In this document: piece by piece, positions 26,305 through 41,474 of the stretch | How positions within the stretch are numbered: position 1 is the stretch's first letter | How the letters are laid out: each line of letters opens with the position of its first letter | DNA from: Isoetes taiwanensis | Taxonomy: Eukaryota; Streptophyta; Lycopodiopsida; Isoetales; Isoetaceae | NCBI GenBank assembly: GCA_021234155.1 | Contig: JAJEKV010000052.1 | Span: forward strand, 1,055,933-1,119,932 | DNA length: 64,000 nucleotides | Direction: 5' to 3' | Translations under genes and position numbers: made by a program | Notes under the pieces: model-generated | Databases searched by the model: none | What the model was told of the DNA's origin: nothing | The model's input: the letters and a program-made list of their open reading frames with translations, nothing else

Positions 26305-29300
26305 TTAAAAGCGTAGCACGCATATTAATCTCCTTCTATAACATGAAATTTTACTTCTCATGTGCAATGCTTCCTCTAGTTCAGGATTTATTGAATTTCT
26401 ATAAAACTCCATCTTAGATCCCGGGTTCCTCCATAGAGCATGGCGTACTTTTATCTCTAACCATCCCAGTAAATCTTTGATATCCTCGGTATTCCATCCA
26501 TTGTCATACCCCACTTATCAAGCCATTTTCCAATGTCGACAAACCACCCTTTCATACTACTATGTATCATCGCAAGTCTAGGCAATCCGTGTCAGTATCC
26601 ATTTCCCCGTACCTTAATCACATATTTTATTGTTTGATAAAGAGCTTACGCTTCCAAAGGTATTAAACTTGCCTCCTAGCTATCATCATAGGATATAGGG
26701 GGTACGCACTTTAACTCCCAATTACGCCAACAAAAACTTTTACGTATTTTTTCCACTTTTTTCCACATCTCAGTGAAAGCCCCGGTCCCCATGCTTCACA
26801 CCCATATAAAACCACAAAGATCACAGCACCAATGCTTCATAAAGCATTTTTTTCAATTTCCAATCCACAATCTCTGCCTTTTTACACTTTCTCTGCATTG
26901 CATACAGAGCTTTAAGCCCTGCATTTGTTCTCTGTTCCACCGCTTTATTCCAACTATAGTTATGATCCACTATCAGCCCAAGATATTTATATGTGTCACA
27001 TATTTCAATTTCCTGTTCATTATAGAAAAACTGAAATTTGGGTGTCCTCATCCCAAAAACCAAAATCTTGGTTTTACTTAAGTTAACCTGCATGCTCGTA
27101 TGCTCACAAAATGAAGCGAGTGCATTGATGTGTCTTTGCATGTCAATTGCAGGTCCTAGCCATAATTACAATATCATCGACATATAATAAGAGTAAGAGT
27201 ACATACCACCAATAATCGGTGTGCCCCTCCATTTTTGTGCAACCATTCCTCTAACTGATCAATATAGATGCCGAATAGCGTGGGAGAAAGCGGGCAGCCC
27301 TGCTTGACCCCAATATTGCTAACTGTTTCATCTTGGCATTGGTCATATAACGGGGATGACAAGCGCACCACTACCCTTTCATATAACGTTACTCTTGCAT
27401 TTTAAGTTACATTTGGCACCTTAATAGTGCTCATGTATTCCCATATATTCTTTCTTCTTAGCATGTCAAATGCTTTCGAAGATCCACAAATAATGCAAGC
27501 GGTCTCTTAGTTTTCTTAACAGTTCGGTGGCGGCTCTAATGGTAACCGGTGATCAAGAGTGGATTTTTGAGGTCCGAACCCCCTTTGTCCAAATGCCCTT
27601 TTATTGTTTTCTTCAACCCATACACTCAATTTTCTTTCAACAATAGTCGCAAACAGTTTAGAGAAAAGACTGCTTACCATCAACATACGATAATTATTTG
27701 GATCCTTAATGTCTCCAGTTTTATGAATAGGTGTAACCCGGTTAATCTGCCATGATGTAGGAAACCCGTGTACCATAACCGCATTCATCATTTTAGTGAT
27801 AACCTGTGTGGTAGTCTTGCCTGCCCATTTCACCATTTCTGATACTAGCCCAAAAGCATCCTTTGCCTTTCCACAAGAAAGTTTCTGTATGCCTGCTACT
27901 ATGTCCTCCTCAGTAAACACTAAAAATGGTCCATTTTTTTCCATCTGATCATCCAAGCCCTTAATGTGATACAATTTGCTCACCTGTTCTACTAACTGCC
28001 TCACCTTTGTCCTTTATTTTTCAAATGGGACCAAAACTTCTTAGGATTCTTCAGTAAATCCTCCACCAGGACTTCTTGTTTTTGGCTGTAATACCATCTC
28101 TTTTTGCGTTTTACTAGCTTACGGTATTCCTTCCTAACTTGGTGTTTTCTCTCCGGACATGCATCTTTAAATTCCAGTCTTTTTTCTCTACATTCCTTAT
28201 CGTACCAGCCATTACATGGCAGCCCCTTCCTTCTCCTTTCAGATAGAAAACATTCATTTGCTGCATTAATAAACATAGATGTCAACATTCTATCCAACTC
28301 CCTTTGCATCACCCTCCGGGCCATGACATCTTTGTTAAGCTTGTTCCTCACAATATTGCTGTCTATATCTCTTTTAGCTGCTCCCATATGCATAACAGCC
28401 CCTCTCTCACTTGCCTTGCTCAATACCAAACTATTAGTTTGTATATGCATAACAATTGGATAATGATCGGATGCGGCTACAGAATCATCAACAAAGAAGT
28501 CCAGAATATCATCAATCATTTTAATATTTGTCATTTGCTAAATCCACGACGCTAAGGCCTGCGCCTGTAGGGCCCAAGCTGAGGTACACTTGCGAGACAA
28601 TGGAAATTTTTTAATGCCATTAATGACAATCAAGCCCAGACCACTACACATGCTTAGTAAATGAGTACCTTGCGGCCGCACATCCTCATTCGCATCTTCC
28701 ATGTCTCGATACAATCCCTCCTCCTCTTAATTCGCATCATCGAGTCCCTCCATCCATACTGGATCCCCAGAACCAGCAGCTATATAAGCCTGCTTGTGCG
28801 CAATTCTGCCATTAAAATCTCCCATTAGAATAATGTCACCCAATTCTTCTAACTGCAGAGCATCATTCTCCAAGTAATGGAAAGGATCATCCTTATCCAT
28901 ATCACTTGACATTATATGTTGGAGACTCTCGTGGCGGAAAGTAACAACACCGCTATGTATATTCTCTTGCTATCCTTGCTGAATTCCAGCCATATATATA
29001 TTGTTTAGATGAGTCCTTCTTGACAATTTTAAAATACTCTGTCATTGTATCCCGAACATAACAAGCAACTCCTCCAAACCCTTTTCGTCTCCACCCTTAT
29101 TATTCCACGAATCATGCGAAGCACAAAACACAGTAGATCACGGTAACCCTTCTTCTTCATGCTCATGAGTTTCCACCAAAAACACCACATCCCAAGATAT
29201 GAGAAGCGTCAATAAGAGCAGCCACTTTTTTTGCTTTCCCATTGATGTTCCACAATGATACCACCGATGGCCCTGGACTTCCTATGCTTCTATTCTTTGC

Positions 29301-29535
29301 TTTGTCCCCTTTCCAATATGCCCTTCTACCAGCTTGCTTTGCCTCTCTTATTTTATTAGCTTCTTCTTTGCGCTGTTGCATTTGCGCCATTGTAAGATCC
29401 TCGTTGATCCATATCTGCTTTGTCCTTCAACATTGGCGCTACGCAATACTTGCATCTTATCATTCCTACTTCCCGGTTCACTATGACATTCACGTGGTTT
29501 TATCTCCTCGCTTTCCTACTCTAAAGCTTCCATAA
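26305..29535 (-). pseudogene. LINE B ORF2: endonuclease and reverse transcriptase (broken)
   Basis: The nuclease starts near 29300 with VVSLWNINGKAKKVAALI. A frameshift then gives DVVFLVETHEHEEEG (catalytic Glu block, about 29180) and HDSWNNKGGDEKGFGGVACY (about 29110-29050). Next come LGDIILMGDFNGRIA (about 28830) and AASDHYPIVMHI (about 28470). The linker has GLPCNGWYDKECREKR and NPKKFWSHLK. RT blocks are NRVTPIHKTGDIKDPNNYRM (about 27740), GVKQGCPLSPTLFGIYID (about 27310), LLLLYVDDIVIMA (about 27175, YVDD instead of YADD) and YKYLGLIVD (about 26975). The stretch between the FGPQKSTLDH block and motif B is largely lost. The C-terminal region at 26514-26305 is degraded. Multiple frameshifts make it non-functional. 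Confidence 0.9.
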
Positions 29536-29563
29536 TCTGAACACTTTGACATTGTATGCTTGA

Positions 29564-30073
29564 TCAAACAACTCTCTTACCTCCATTAAGCATATCTTCC
29601 TTCTCCTTCTCCGCTATCCCTGCAATACATAAATTCAACGCTCTTCGTTCCTTCTCTTGATACTCCGTAACTGTATCCAACTTGCGCATAACTTCCTGCC
29701 ATGATATGCTGTCTCTGTCATCATCGGATTCATCAGCATATTTATTTGGCATGTTTGAGCATATTGCTGCATTTTCTTGACTGATTTCTTTGAGGGATTC
29801 CACAACCCCTTGCAATACCTTAGCTGTTTCCATCTCTTTCAGAGCTAATTCCCTTTTGATCTGATCCATATCTCTTCTGCTCTGATCCATTTGTTCAAGC
29901 ATTTTAAGCAAAAATTTTCTTGTTTCAGACATTTCATTTGCCATCATTTTTCTGGTTTCAGTCATCTCAGCAATCAGTGTAAGCAGTATTGGCATGAAGC
30001 CTGTATCAATCCCCTGAACTCCATCGGATTGCATACATGTTTTCATCATACCTGTTTTTGCCATATCAAGCAT
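29564..30073 (-). pseudogene. LINE B ORF1 fragment with coiled coil
   Basis: This 169-residue frame has a long heptad-like helix (MTETRKMMANEMSETRKFLL to VLQGVVESLKEI) followed by ERRALNLCIAGIAEKEKEDM, the start of the RRM-like region shared with LINE A. The upstream part to 30395 reads MTASMMANMMLHGSSSPLIT and then a stop, so the N-terminus is broken. The expected role is the same as LINE A ORF1. Confidence 0.8.
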
Positions 30074-30406
30074 GCTGTTGCCGGATCCCTTTTTGCCGGA
30101 TATTGCGGTTCGCCGATGACAGGCAGCCCTCTTTTAGGGTCGGATCTGCGGTTCTGCTTATCATTGGGATTTCAAAGATGCCAAACAACCCATCGATGCC
30201 AGCAGTTACGTCCCTTGTCTCAGAGTTTCCAGAATCGGAATCAGACCCAACGCCCTTTCCATCTGTATATTCATCCTTTTTTTATGCCTTTTTTATTGTT
30301 GTTATGGTTTGGCTTAGTCAGCCGTTGCGCAAAGTGATGAGAGGCGAGGAGGACCCATGTAACATCATGTTTGCCATCATGCTTGCCGTCATTTTTTCTT
30401 AAGCCC

Positions 30407-33143
<2,737 letters not shown>

Positions 33144-33277
33144 CACAAAGCACTTAAATCTAGTTGTCTGAGAAAGCAATAGACTAAAACATTGATTTTC
33201 AAACATGTATTATGGAAAAAAATAGACTACACTCATAAGAAAGCCTATAACATCAGACGATATACACAAAAAAAAAA

Positions 33278-34722
33278 CCCAGTCAAACCTAGATCTCTAG
33301 GTCGAACATCAGTCTTGGTCAATCCCAACGACTGTATTATCAATCCGGATATGTATACACGTATGAAACCGGTACTCGTTATCCTTTAGCCTCTGGATCC
33401 CCAGTTTATACTGCAATTTTGTAAACTCAAGTCCTAATAGACCATAGCTACCAAAGACGCCCATAGTCAATATAAGCAAGCAAGATTAAATTTTAAAGGG
33501 TCGAGGTATAAACTCCAAAAGTCTAAAGCCCTTATTCATACAGCACATATATTCATGCCCAATCTTGTCCTTACAGTTTCATTTCCCTATGCTTATTACA
33601 TTCTTACACCTTCTGTGCAGTCCATTCCAGATTTTCAGAGGAATATTGCGAGTACATAAAAGTCTTAAAATACTTATCTCAATAGTTACATACCTAAGCT
33701 TTGGTTACATACATGTAAACATTTAGCCCAATCTTATAGCCTTAGGAAGAACATTTTCGAAGAGGCAACGTGCCATGCATGCATGCATGCAACCACACAT
33801 GCCTTGCATGTCAATTCTAAGCCCTAAAATTTGGTCAGAATCTTGTTGCCCATATTTGCATGCATGCTGCCCATTGCTTGGTTGCAGATTACAGAATTAT
33901 AACTTAGACAATTAGTTCCAGATTACCAACATGCCTATTCATCATGGCAATTTATTCCTTTCTGCTATAACTTTCTATATAAGGGCATGACATCCTGTTT
34001 CATAATTTCAAGGAGGCAGCATGTTTAAGCACTTACATGCCATACATTTACTTAGCCTGATCCCTCATTTACTACATTATCCTATTGTATAAGGACCCTG
34101 TATTTTTCCTTTAGATATTTCAAAGTGGATGCCTACTTTAACACTTCCGTACCACTTTTCTCTTGCCATCAGTCTATTTTACAGGACTATAATTAAAATT
34201 TTAAGACATGCCATAACTCATAGACACTGGTTAATTCCCCAGTTTTGTGAAAGCTCATGCTGCCTTGTGTTAGGATCTAACACTGTCTGCAGGTCCCCAA
34301 ACGTATTTTCATCTCTCAGCTGATTGAGTTTTTCCAAATGTTCCTCAGCATTAGCAGGGTTCACAAAAGATGCTGCTATAAGTTTCACAGAACTACGTAT
34401 TCTACTCTCAATGGTTGGACCATGCTCACTCTGTAACAAAACTATTTTTCTCAACTCATGAAAGGCAGTATGACGAAAAGTCAACTAGAAACAGAAAGAT
34501 ATAAAAACCTTCAAACTGTCTTGCATGTCAAGGAACCTTTTCATTTCATGTTGCAACCTCCCATCACTATAAACTTGTTCTTTAAAGTACAGACAGCTTA
34601 CAAATTTAAACCTTAATCAAACTTCCATTACTGTAATAAACATAGATATAGGACAGATTATCACTTTTTCAGAGCAGTAAATAGAAGCCTCTACTTAATA
34701 CTACTAAATCAAGTGAATACTT
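33278..34722 (-). repeat. Long direct repeat of PLE-like element, left copy
   Basis: About 1.45 kb nearly identical to 40026-41474, starting cccagtcaaacctagatctc and ending atcaagtgaatactt. It contains a PDS5-like exon. It lies downstream of the RT in the coding direction. High identity implies recent origin. Confidence 0.93.
34218..34484 (-). pseudogene. PDS5-like exon inside left repeat
   Basis: The minus strand reads HGPTIESRIRSSVKLIAASF and FVNPANAEEHLEKLNQLRDE, then VLDPNT. This pattern (phenylalanine, then NPANAEE, a leucine-rich helix, QLRDEN, and LLDPNT-like residues) matches the HEAT-repeat region of plant PDS5 sister-chromatid cohesion proteins as I know them. The frame is preceded by an acceptor-like tttctag at about 34487. 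It ends by reading past the likely exon end into non-homologous sequence. Captured host exon or host-gene remnant; the assignment is moderate. Confidence 0.5.
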
Positions 34723-35990
34723 CAGAAAGACATGGATATCTAAGGATTTAACTGCAACTATTCAATGGGATTTTTTCTGCCATAATGGGACTTTTTCTGC
34801 CATAAACCGTGCAGAGCTTTCTTAAAGCGGGAGACCTATTCCCTTACATGTTTGTTGTCTGTAGATTTTAACCCAAAATTCTTAGAACAAATCTAGCATG
34901 GAGGATTCACTTACCTTGTCTGGCAGTTGCTTTATCTCTCATGCTTGAAACAGAGGTACACACTGCAGATTCTGGCCTGGTACCATGCGTTTAGCTGCCA
35001 GACATCGCCAGCCATCGCCATCGAATAGTGTAAGCTGAGTTTCGGTCAGTTAGGTTTTTGGCTATTAGCCTCAATACTATTTCCAGATAAACAACCTTAG
35101 GCCCAATATTTTAAGATATGTTTTTTTTTTAAAACCTTCTGGTGCAGATATGCCCTGGATTCCTACATCCATCTCTTATTGTTCTATGTAAATCCTTAAC
35201 CCAATTATGTCAAGTTATTTCATACTCAATCTAGATTATATGCACTATAAGTCGTTATTTTTTTGGTTATTGTATCATCCATATAACAAATTTTTAAATA
35301 ACCTCAGCACCATCACCAGGGTTAACTATCATTTATTGATTCAAGTTGGGGCTCTATCTGCCCATTAAGTCTTGAGATACAGACCTAGATACCTCAATAC
35401 CCTTATATGGCCAGGGAAAATTCTATATGTCTTGTTCTCTTTTTTTTTGGAAATCATTTTCCTCCCTTTTCTTCTGAGTCCCGTCCCATTATATTTTCCA
35501 TGAGGCGTCCCTAAGTCTGATCTATGTTGTTTCCCTGCAATATGAGCTAGGAACATTTTACATGTGTTGTTCTCTTGCAGACTACAAGACGTTCCCCTAT
35601 TTTCTTTTTAGGTACGTTCAATTATACTCTTCGTGAAGAACTCCTAGTTTTGGACTAACATGCTTCACAGTCATTTCACATAGGTACAGAATTATAGTTA
35701 TAAGCATGATCACTATTGTTTCACTATAATTTGAATTAGGCATAAGCACACTCTGTTTTATTCTCCATGGGGAATTCCTAAGTATGATCCACCATACTTC
35801 TTTATCATCTCACATAGTCATGGGATTATAATTAATTACAAAAAAAACCTACCTCCTTCCGTAGGACAGGGTTGACCAGGTTATTATAAAAGCTGTATCA
35901 TAGGGGTGTGTTGACCCCTACTGTTCAGCAGAGGTCAGACCCACACCTATTGTAAATATCCATATCAAAGTAAATAAACCCGATATAAAC
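34723..35990. other. PLE-like element, non-coding region downstream of RT
   Basis: AT-rich, no protein domain recognised. The block 35749-35850 recurs at 41727-41829, which shows that this region belongs to the repeated element. Confidence 0.6.
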
Positions 35991-36011
35991 AGAAAATTAA
36001 CACATACCAAT

Positions 36012-38007
36012 TCAGTATTGGCTGTTGATTATTCGAATAAGAACTTGAATATCATATTTGAGTCCGGGAAAATCATTACTTCGCATGTACATCAGACTCT
36101 TCTTTTTTAGTCCAAAACTGTCAAAACCATTTGCAACAAATTTGTTGATGATGCCAATAATATCCTTTGCAGCCATAATAGGGCATGAATTTATGTACAA
36201 GTATGGCATAATTTGAGAGATGATCACGTTCCTAGCTTGATGGGCGACAACTATCAGCATGTACATACTTAATTGCCTTGAAGGGCAGTTTGTCTCTTTT
36301 GTCATACTTGTAAGTCCTATACAGTCCCATATCCCTATTGAGTACTTCAATGGCCAAGTTTAGAAAATTGGCCTTATATCCAAAGCATCTAGTTGGGTCT
36401 TCCTCATATTTGAGTATGGTCTCTTCCTTGATACCTAAGGTTTGCATATAATAAATTCGTAAGGCATTCTTTTCAGGTTCTTGTATGCTGCTGAGAAACT
36501 CTTTGATAACAGGGCAATTGATAGCCAGTAGATCATCCATATACCGAAATGTGTACCAAAACCTTTCAATATCAGTTTTTATGAACGATATTTCAAACCA
36601 GGCAAGGTACAAATTACACCAACATGGGCTACAGGAGAATCCCATAGGGATGCCACACACTTGCTTCCATGCCACACTTCCCATGACAATAAAACAGTTG
36701 GTTAGAAGCCAGTCTCCTAGCAGCGAAAAATTGTTTAGATCCATTTTGCTCCAACACTTTCCTTGCGGACTATACTTAAACCATTTGGCTGAATAATTGT
36801 TCCCATTGTCCTTTTTTATCCAGAGTTCATGGTGCTGATTGACCCCTTTCATATCTTCCCAAGCAGCACTGCTTACTTGCTTCATAACCTGGCAGATTCC
36901 ATTCCCACCTTTTAGTGGTATGTTTTCGTAGCACTTTGTAATATCGCCTACGAACGCTTGGTCAATCTTGGAAGGTAGGTTTAACACGATATCATAGATT
37001 GAACCTATAACCTAGCAGGGAATGGCCTTTCCTGGCATCAAAGTACATATTCTTGCACATACTTTTTTGGATACATCTGGCCATATTTCCAGGATATTGT
37101 TAAGGACAGCTGTAATAATATGAGAGATTTCTATATAGATGGTACTGTGCGCATTGGTTATCCATCTGAAATCTTTTTTATGTGCTTTAAACAGGCCTAA
37201 AAGATATGGAAGGCTGTCAAATTCAAAGTCAATGTCGCCAATAAGGTTTTGTATTTGCTTCTTGACCTTATTCTTGATTTGCTCAGGTTCCTCTTCAATG
37301 CGCTTGAAGTCTTTGCTGCTTAATCTTTTAATAGCCAGATCCCTAATAAATTTAGGGTAAATAAATGCCGGGTTATTAGAGGCTTTGTCCACTCCCGATA
37401 TATAGAATTTTTGGCATAGCCATTCCATATTTCTGATGACTGATACATCATTGAATGCAAACTTTCTTGTGCAGTCTTTCTTGCAGACCTCTTTGAATTC
37501 TGCTACAGCCCTAGCCGAGACTCTGTTCTTGATGATCAGTCTGTCATTTTCATGTATTATATAAGTGTACTTGTGCATTTCAAACAGGGTATCACACATG
37601 AAGTTAATTTCCTCTTTTAGGGTATCCAAATCCAGCATTTTGTTGGGAATATGATTTAACCCCCTTTTAAACAAGCCTCTCAAGGTCGGATTATGTATCA
37701 GATTTACATCTGTGGTGCAAATATGTCCTGTCCTATTGTCAAGATATTTGCTGAGAGTCGGATTTCTACATGGGCAGCTAATCTCCCGGTCTGTTGCAAA
37801 AATTGAGTAAGGCTTGTAGCATATGTCTCGAAGACTTTCAGTATACTTCCAGCTAAACATGGTATCATCCATAATTTTTTTGCCACCTTCTCCAAGTACT
37901 GTAATCATGGCTGCGCTTATCTTGGGCAGACATACTTTATCTACGATTTTAGATAAGAAGGTCCCATGAATAATTTTCTTTTTGTCTTTCTTTCGTAAGC
38001 AGCTCAA
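36012..38007 (-). pseudogene. Penelope-like reverse transcriptase (one in-frame stop, one frameshift)
   Basis: One minus-strand frame runs from 38007 to about 36240, broken only by a TAG at about 37012 (GKAIPC*VIGSIYD); a frameshift near 36240 leads to the last block (to 36012). N-terminal region: ISCPCRNPTLSKYLDNRTGH with ICTTDVNLIHNPTLRGLF, a Cys/His block typical of this RT group. RT palm: KFYISGVDKASNNPAFIYPK, YLLGLFKAHKKDFRWITNA, motif A FVGDITKCYENIPLKG, motif B VCGIPMGFSCSPCWCNLYL and motif C FRYMDDLLAI, followed by RTYKYDKRDKLPFKA. The GIPMG...YMDD...KYDKRD order resembles Penelope-like RTs found widely in animals. No GIY-YIG nuclease is visible here. Catalytic aspartates are present, so the copy decayed recently. 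Confidence 0.8.
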
Positions 38008-38492
38008 ATGTGCACGCCCCAGACAGTCCTTCCTAATACATTTTTGGATCTGTAATACACAAACAAACCATTCTAATTATACTGACTACTTCCACTGGTG
38101 TCCCAGTGAGCATCGTCATGGAATTGGGGCCATATAAATGGTGTTTTGGTATTTTGTGGCCAAATGGCAAACGAGGTTCATGCCCTCTTTCTCTTGGACC
38201 AGATAACTGGCCTGTTATTTTAAGGATACACCTTTATAATCTACACATCTATGTATCATTTCCAAATGGACTAAAAATAGAGAAATTGAACAATTGGAGA
38301 ATATGATAGGTTACCTACCTCTTAGACATTATAACTAAGTGTTTGTCCACCACCAACATCTTCTAGGACTTTGCTTGGCTCTCCTTTTGTAACTGAATGC
38401 CCAGCTGGATCTGGCGTGTTTAGGCATTCCACAGTTCCACTTTCAGTATACTTGCTAATACTTGAGCTTGGTGCAATTGTAATGCGCGATGG
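38008..38492. other. Spacer between the two ORFs of the PLE-like element
   Basis: No ORF with recognisable content. The minus strand continues protein-like past 38493 for about 60 codons (PAGHSVTKGEPSKVLEDVGG), which suggests that the upstream ORF originally extended into this region. Confidence 0.5.
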
Positions 38493-39937
38493 CTATGTCA
38501 TTTTGCTTTGAGAACTGCTTCCAATACTGGTACTAGATCTTTTTGTGAATCTGCTGCGCCTATTGTTCGCTGCCCTTGGATTTGTCATAAATGACCCGTG
38601 CTTAATGGTCTTCTCGCATATGTCATTCATCTTGTTTCTTGGCATTGTAATCATAAAATCAGCCCATGGGTCTGTTGCCAGCAGTGCCGTCATACCCAAC
38701 AGTGAACTCCTTATTTCTAAATACGAGAGGTACGCCATAATGCCTTTCTTGAAAGTTGTCTTGAGCATATTTCTGAAAGAGTATATTTGTACAGCACAGG
38801 ACATGTTAGGAAAGATGGAATCGAGGTTATTGAACATATACTAGATAGCATGATCCAACCAGGTCATATTTTCCCTGCAGACATTGTCTTTAACTCTGCT
38901 GGCCTTACTATTTCCCCTAGGAGTTTCACATGCACATTTCAAGTAGGGGCACATGGTCCTCCATATCTTTTTAAGATAGAATGCATCTCGTGTTTCTGTA
39001 GGATATGCCATATGGCTCTTTTGAATGAGATACATGAAAGGTTCCTTGCTGCAAGTTTTGTCGAAAAAATGGCAATCGATCATAATCTTGATCTTATCTT
39101 TCTTGACTAATTTTTCCATTTTTTCTGCTGCATTTTTTGTGGCTATAAGCTGGGCTAGTGTGATGTCACCGAGTGTAATCCATACTTCTTTGCTAATGGG
39201 GGCCAACACACCAAAATTCTTTGTGCGCCATATGCCCTGATTGCATAGCACACTTTGGCATTCCACAAGTCTTTCTGGAATAATGGGGAACATAAGACAA
39301 TTGTTCAAGGTAAACTGGAAATCTTCGACTGGGTTTCAAATTGCCATGGCTTTAGCCTTAATTGCCTCTTTATCTTCGTCCCAGAGAAGGGCAGCTCCAA
39401 AAGGATCATCCTCTTTATTTTCTTGTGCATACTGCATATTGTTTTCCTCCATACCATCTTCTATTATGTTGTTTGCAACCTTAAGAGCAGCAACACCAGT
39501 CATAAACTAAGCCTTGCATTTATCTTCCTCCATGGTCCACTGGTATATTTTTTCTGGCAGATTTTCATATAATGCATTTACCACTCGGCTAATGTCCTCC
39601 CCCATAGCCTTGTTTAGGTAAGGAAATGCTTTGATCCACTCACTACAACCCATATGTGATACAACCGAGTAATCCCCTAGCTTCCTAAAGGCCTCCTTCT
39701 CATGTATCATCTCGTGAATATCACCATTTTTAATGCGACTCGATTAGTTCACTTGACGGCATTAATTGGGCCCTCCATTTTACTGGCTGCATATCCCAAA
39801 GCAGACAGCTCCTTATTCCATGTAGGAGGGACCACTTCAAAGTCCACGTCCTCTAAGTATCTGTTTTCAACCTGGAATAGAGTAAGATGACTTGTGAGTA
39901 CCATATCTGAAACCATGAGTACCATATCTGAAACCAC
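38493..39937 (-). pseudogene. Second ORF of the PLE-like element, unknown function
   Basis: The minus strand has a protein-like frame from 39710 to 38493 (about 405 codons) with only three in-frame stops (about 39510, 39340 and 38840). An N-terminal part at 39937-39749 is offset by one frameshift. The protein is helical and moderately basic towards the end, with readable parts such as WITLGDITLAQLIATKNAAE (within 39240-39130) and WADFMITMPRNKMNDI (about 38660). No family is recognised with confidence. Length and texture would suit a structural or nucleic-acid-binding ORF of the element. A nucleocapsid-like protein endogenised from a plant negative-strand RNA virus is an alternative, based on general impression only. 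It is co-oriented with and upstream of the RT. Confidence 0.45.
39893..39937. repeat. Short tandem duplication
   Basis: gtaccatatctgaaaccatga occurs twice in succession, spaced by 21 bases, at the upstream edge of the second ORF. Confidence 0.85.
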
Positions 39938-40025
39938 TTATCTAATTTTCTAAGGAACACAGGGAAGAGGCTAACGGACACAAGCAACCCTGGTTAAACC
40001 AAGGAATCGAAGTGTCAAAAAAAAA

Positions 40026-41474
40026 CCCAGTCAAACCTAGATCTCTAGGTCGAACATCAGTCTTGGTCAATCCCAACGACTGTATTATCAATCCGGATAC
40101 GTATACACGTATGAAACTGGTACTCATTATCCTTTAGCCTCTGGATCCCCAATTTATACTGCAATTTTGTAAACTCAAGTCCTAATAGACCAAGACCATA
40201 GCTACCAAAGACGCCCATAGTCAATATAAGCAAGCAAGATTAAATTTTAAAGGGCCGAGGTATAAACTCCAAAAGTCTAAAGCCCTTATTCATACAGCAC
40301 ATATATTCATGCCCAATCTTGTCCTTACAGTTTCATTTCCCTATGCTTGTTACATTCTTAGACCTTCTATGCAGTCCATTCCAGATTTTCAGAGGAATAT
40401 TGTGAGTACATGTAAGTCTTAAAATACTTATCTCAATAGTTACATACCTAAGCCTTGGTTACATACATGTAAACATTTAGCCCAACCTTATAGCCTTAGG
40501 AAGAACATTTTAGAAGAGGCAACGTGCCATGCATGCATGCATGCAACCACACATGCCTTGCATGTCAATTCTAAGCCCTAAAATTTGACTGTAACTGTTG
40601 CCCATATTTGCATGCATGCTGCCCATTGCTTGGTTGGAGACTACAGAATTATAACTTAGACAATTAGTTCCAGATTACCAACATGCCTATTCATCATGGC
40701 AATTTATTCCTTTCTGCTACAACTTTCTATATAAGGGCATGACATCCTGTTTCATAATTTCAAGGAGGCAGCATGTCTAAGCACTTACATGCCATACATT
40801 TACTTAGCCTGATCCCTCATTTACTACATTATCCTATTGTATAAGGACCCTGTATTTTTCCTTTAGACATTTCAAAGTGGATGCCTACTTTAACACTTCC
40901 GTACCACTTTTCTCTTGCCACCAGTCTATTTTACAGGACTATAATTAAAATTTTAAGATATGCCATAACTCATAGACACTGGTTAATTCCCCAGTTTTGT
41001 GAAAGCTCATGCTGCCTTGTGTTAGGGTCTAACACTGTCTTCAGGTCCCCAAACGTATTTTCATCTCTCAGCTGATTGAGTTTTTCCAAATGTTCCTCAG
41101 CATTAGCAGGGTTCACAAAAGATGCTGCTATAAGTTTCACAGAACTACGTATTCTACTATCAATGGTTGGACCATGCTCACTCTGTAACAAAACTATTTT
41201 TCTCAACTCATGAAAGGCAGTATGACGAAAAGTCAACTAGAAACAGAAAGATATAAAAACCTTCAAACTGTCTTGCATGTCAAGGAACCTTTTCATTTCA
41301 TGTTGCAACCTCCCATCACCATAAACTTGTTCTTTAAAGTATAGACAGCTTACAAATTTAAACCTTAATCAAACTTCCATTACTGTAATAAACATAGATA
41401 TAGGACAAATTTTCACTTTTTCAGAGCAGTAAATAGAAGCCTCTGCTTAACACTACTAAATCAAGTGAATACTT
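40026..41474 (-). repeat. Long direct repeat of PLE-like element, right copy
   Basis: Near-identical partner of 33278-34722, with a 6-base insertion (agacca) near 40190 and scattered substitutions. It lies upstream of the ORFs in the coding direction. Confidence 0.93.
40970..41236 (-). pseudogene. PDS5-like exon inside right repeat
   Basis: The same 88-residue frame as at 34218-34484, with three residue differences (for example TIDSRIRSS against TIESRIRSS, and GDLKTVLDPNT against GDLQTVLDPNT). The frame is kept open in both copies. Confidence 0.5.

Noticed and set aside
33278-41474. Classical LTR retrotransposon
   Set aside because: No gag, protease, integrase, primer-binding site or polypurine tract was recognised. 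RT motifs and the partial tandem structure fit a Penelope-like element better.
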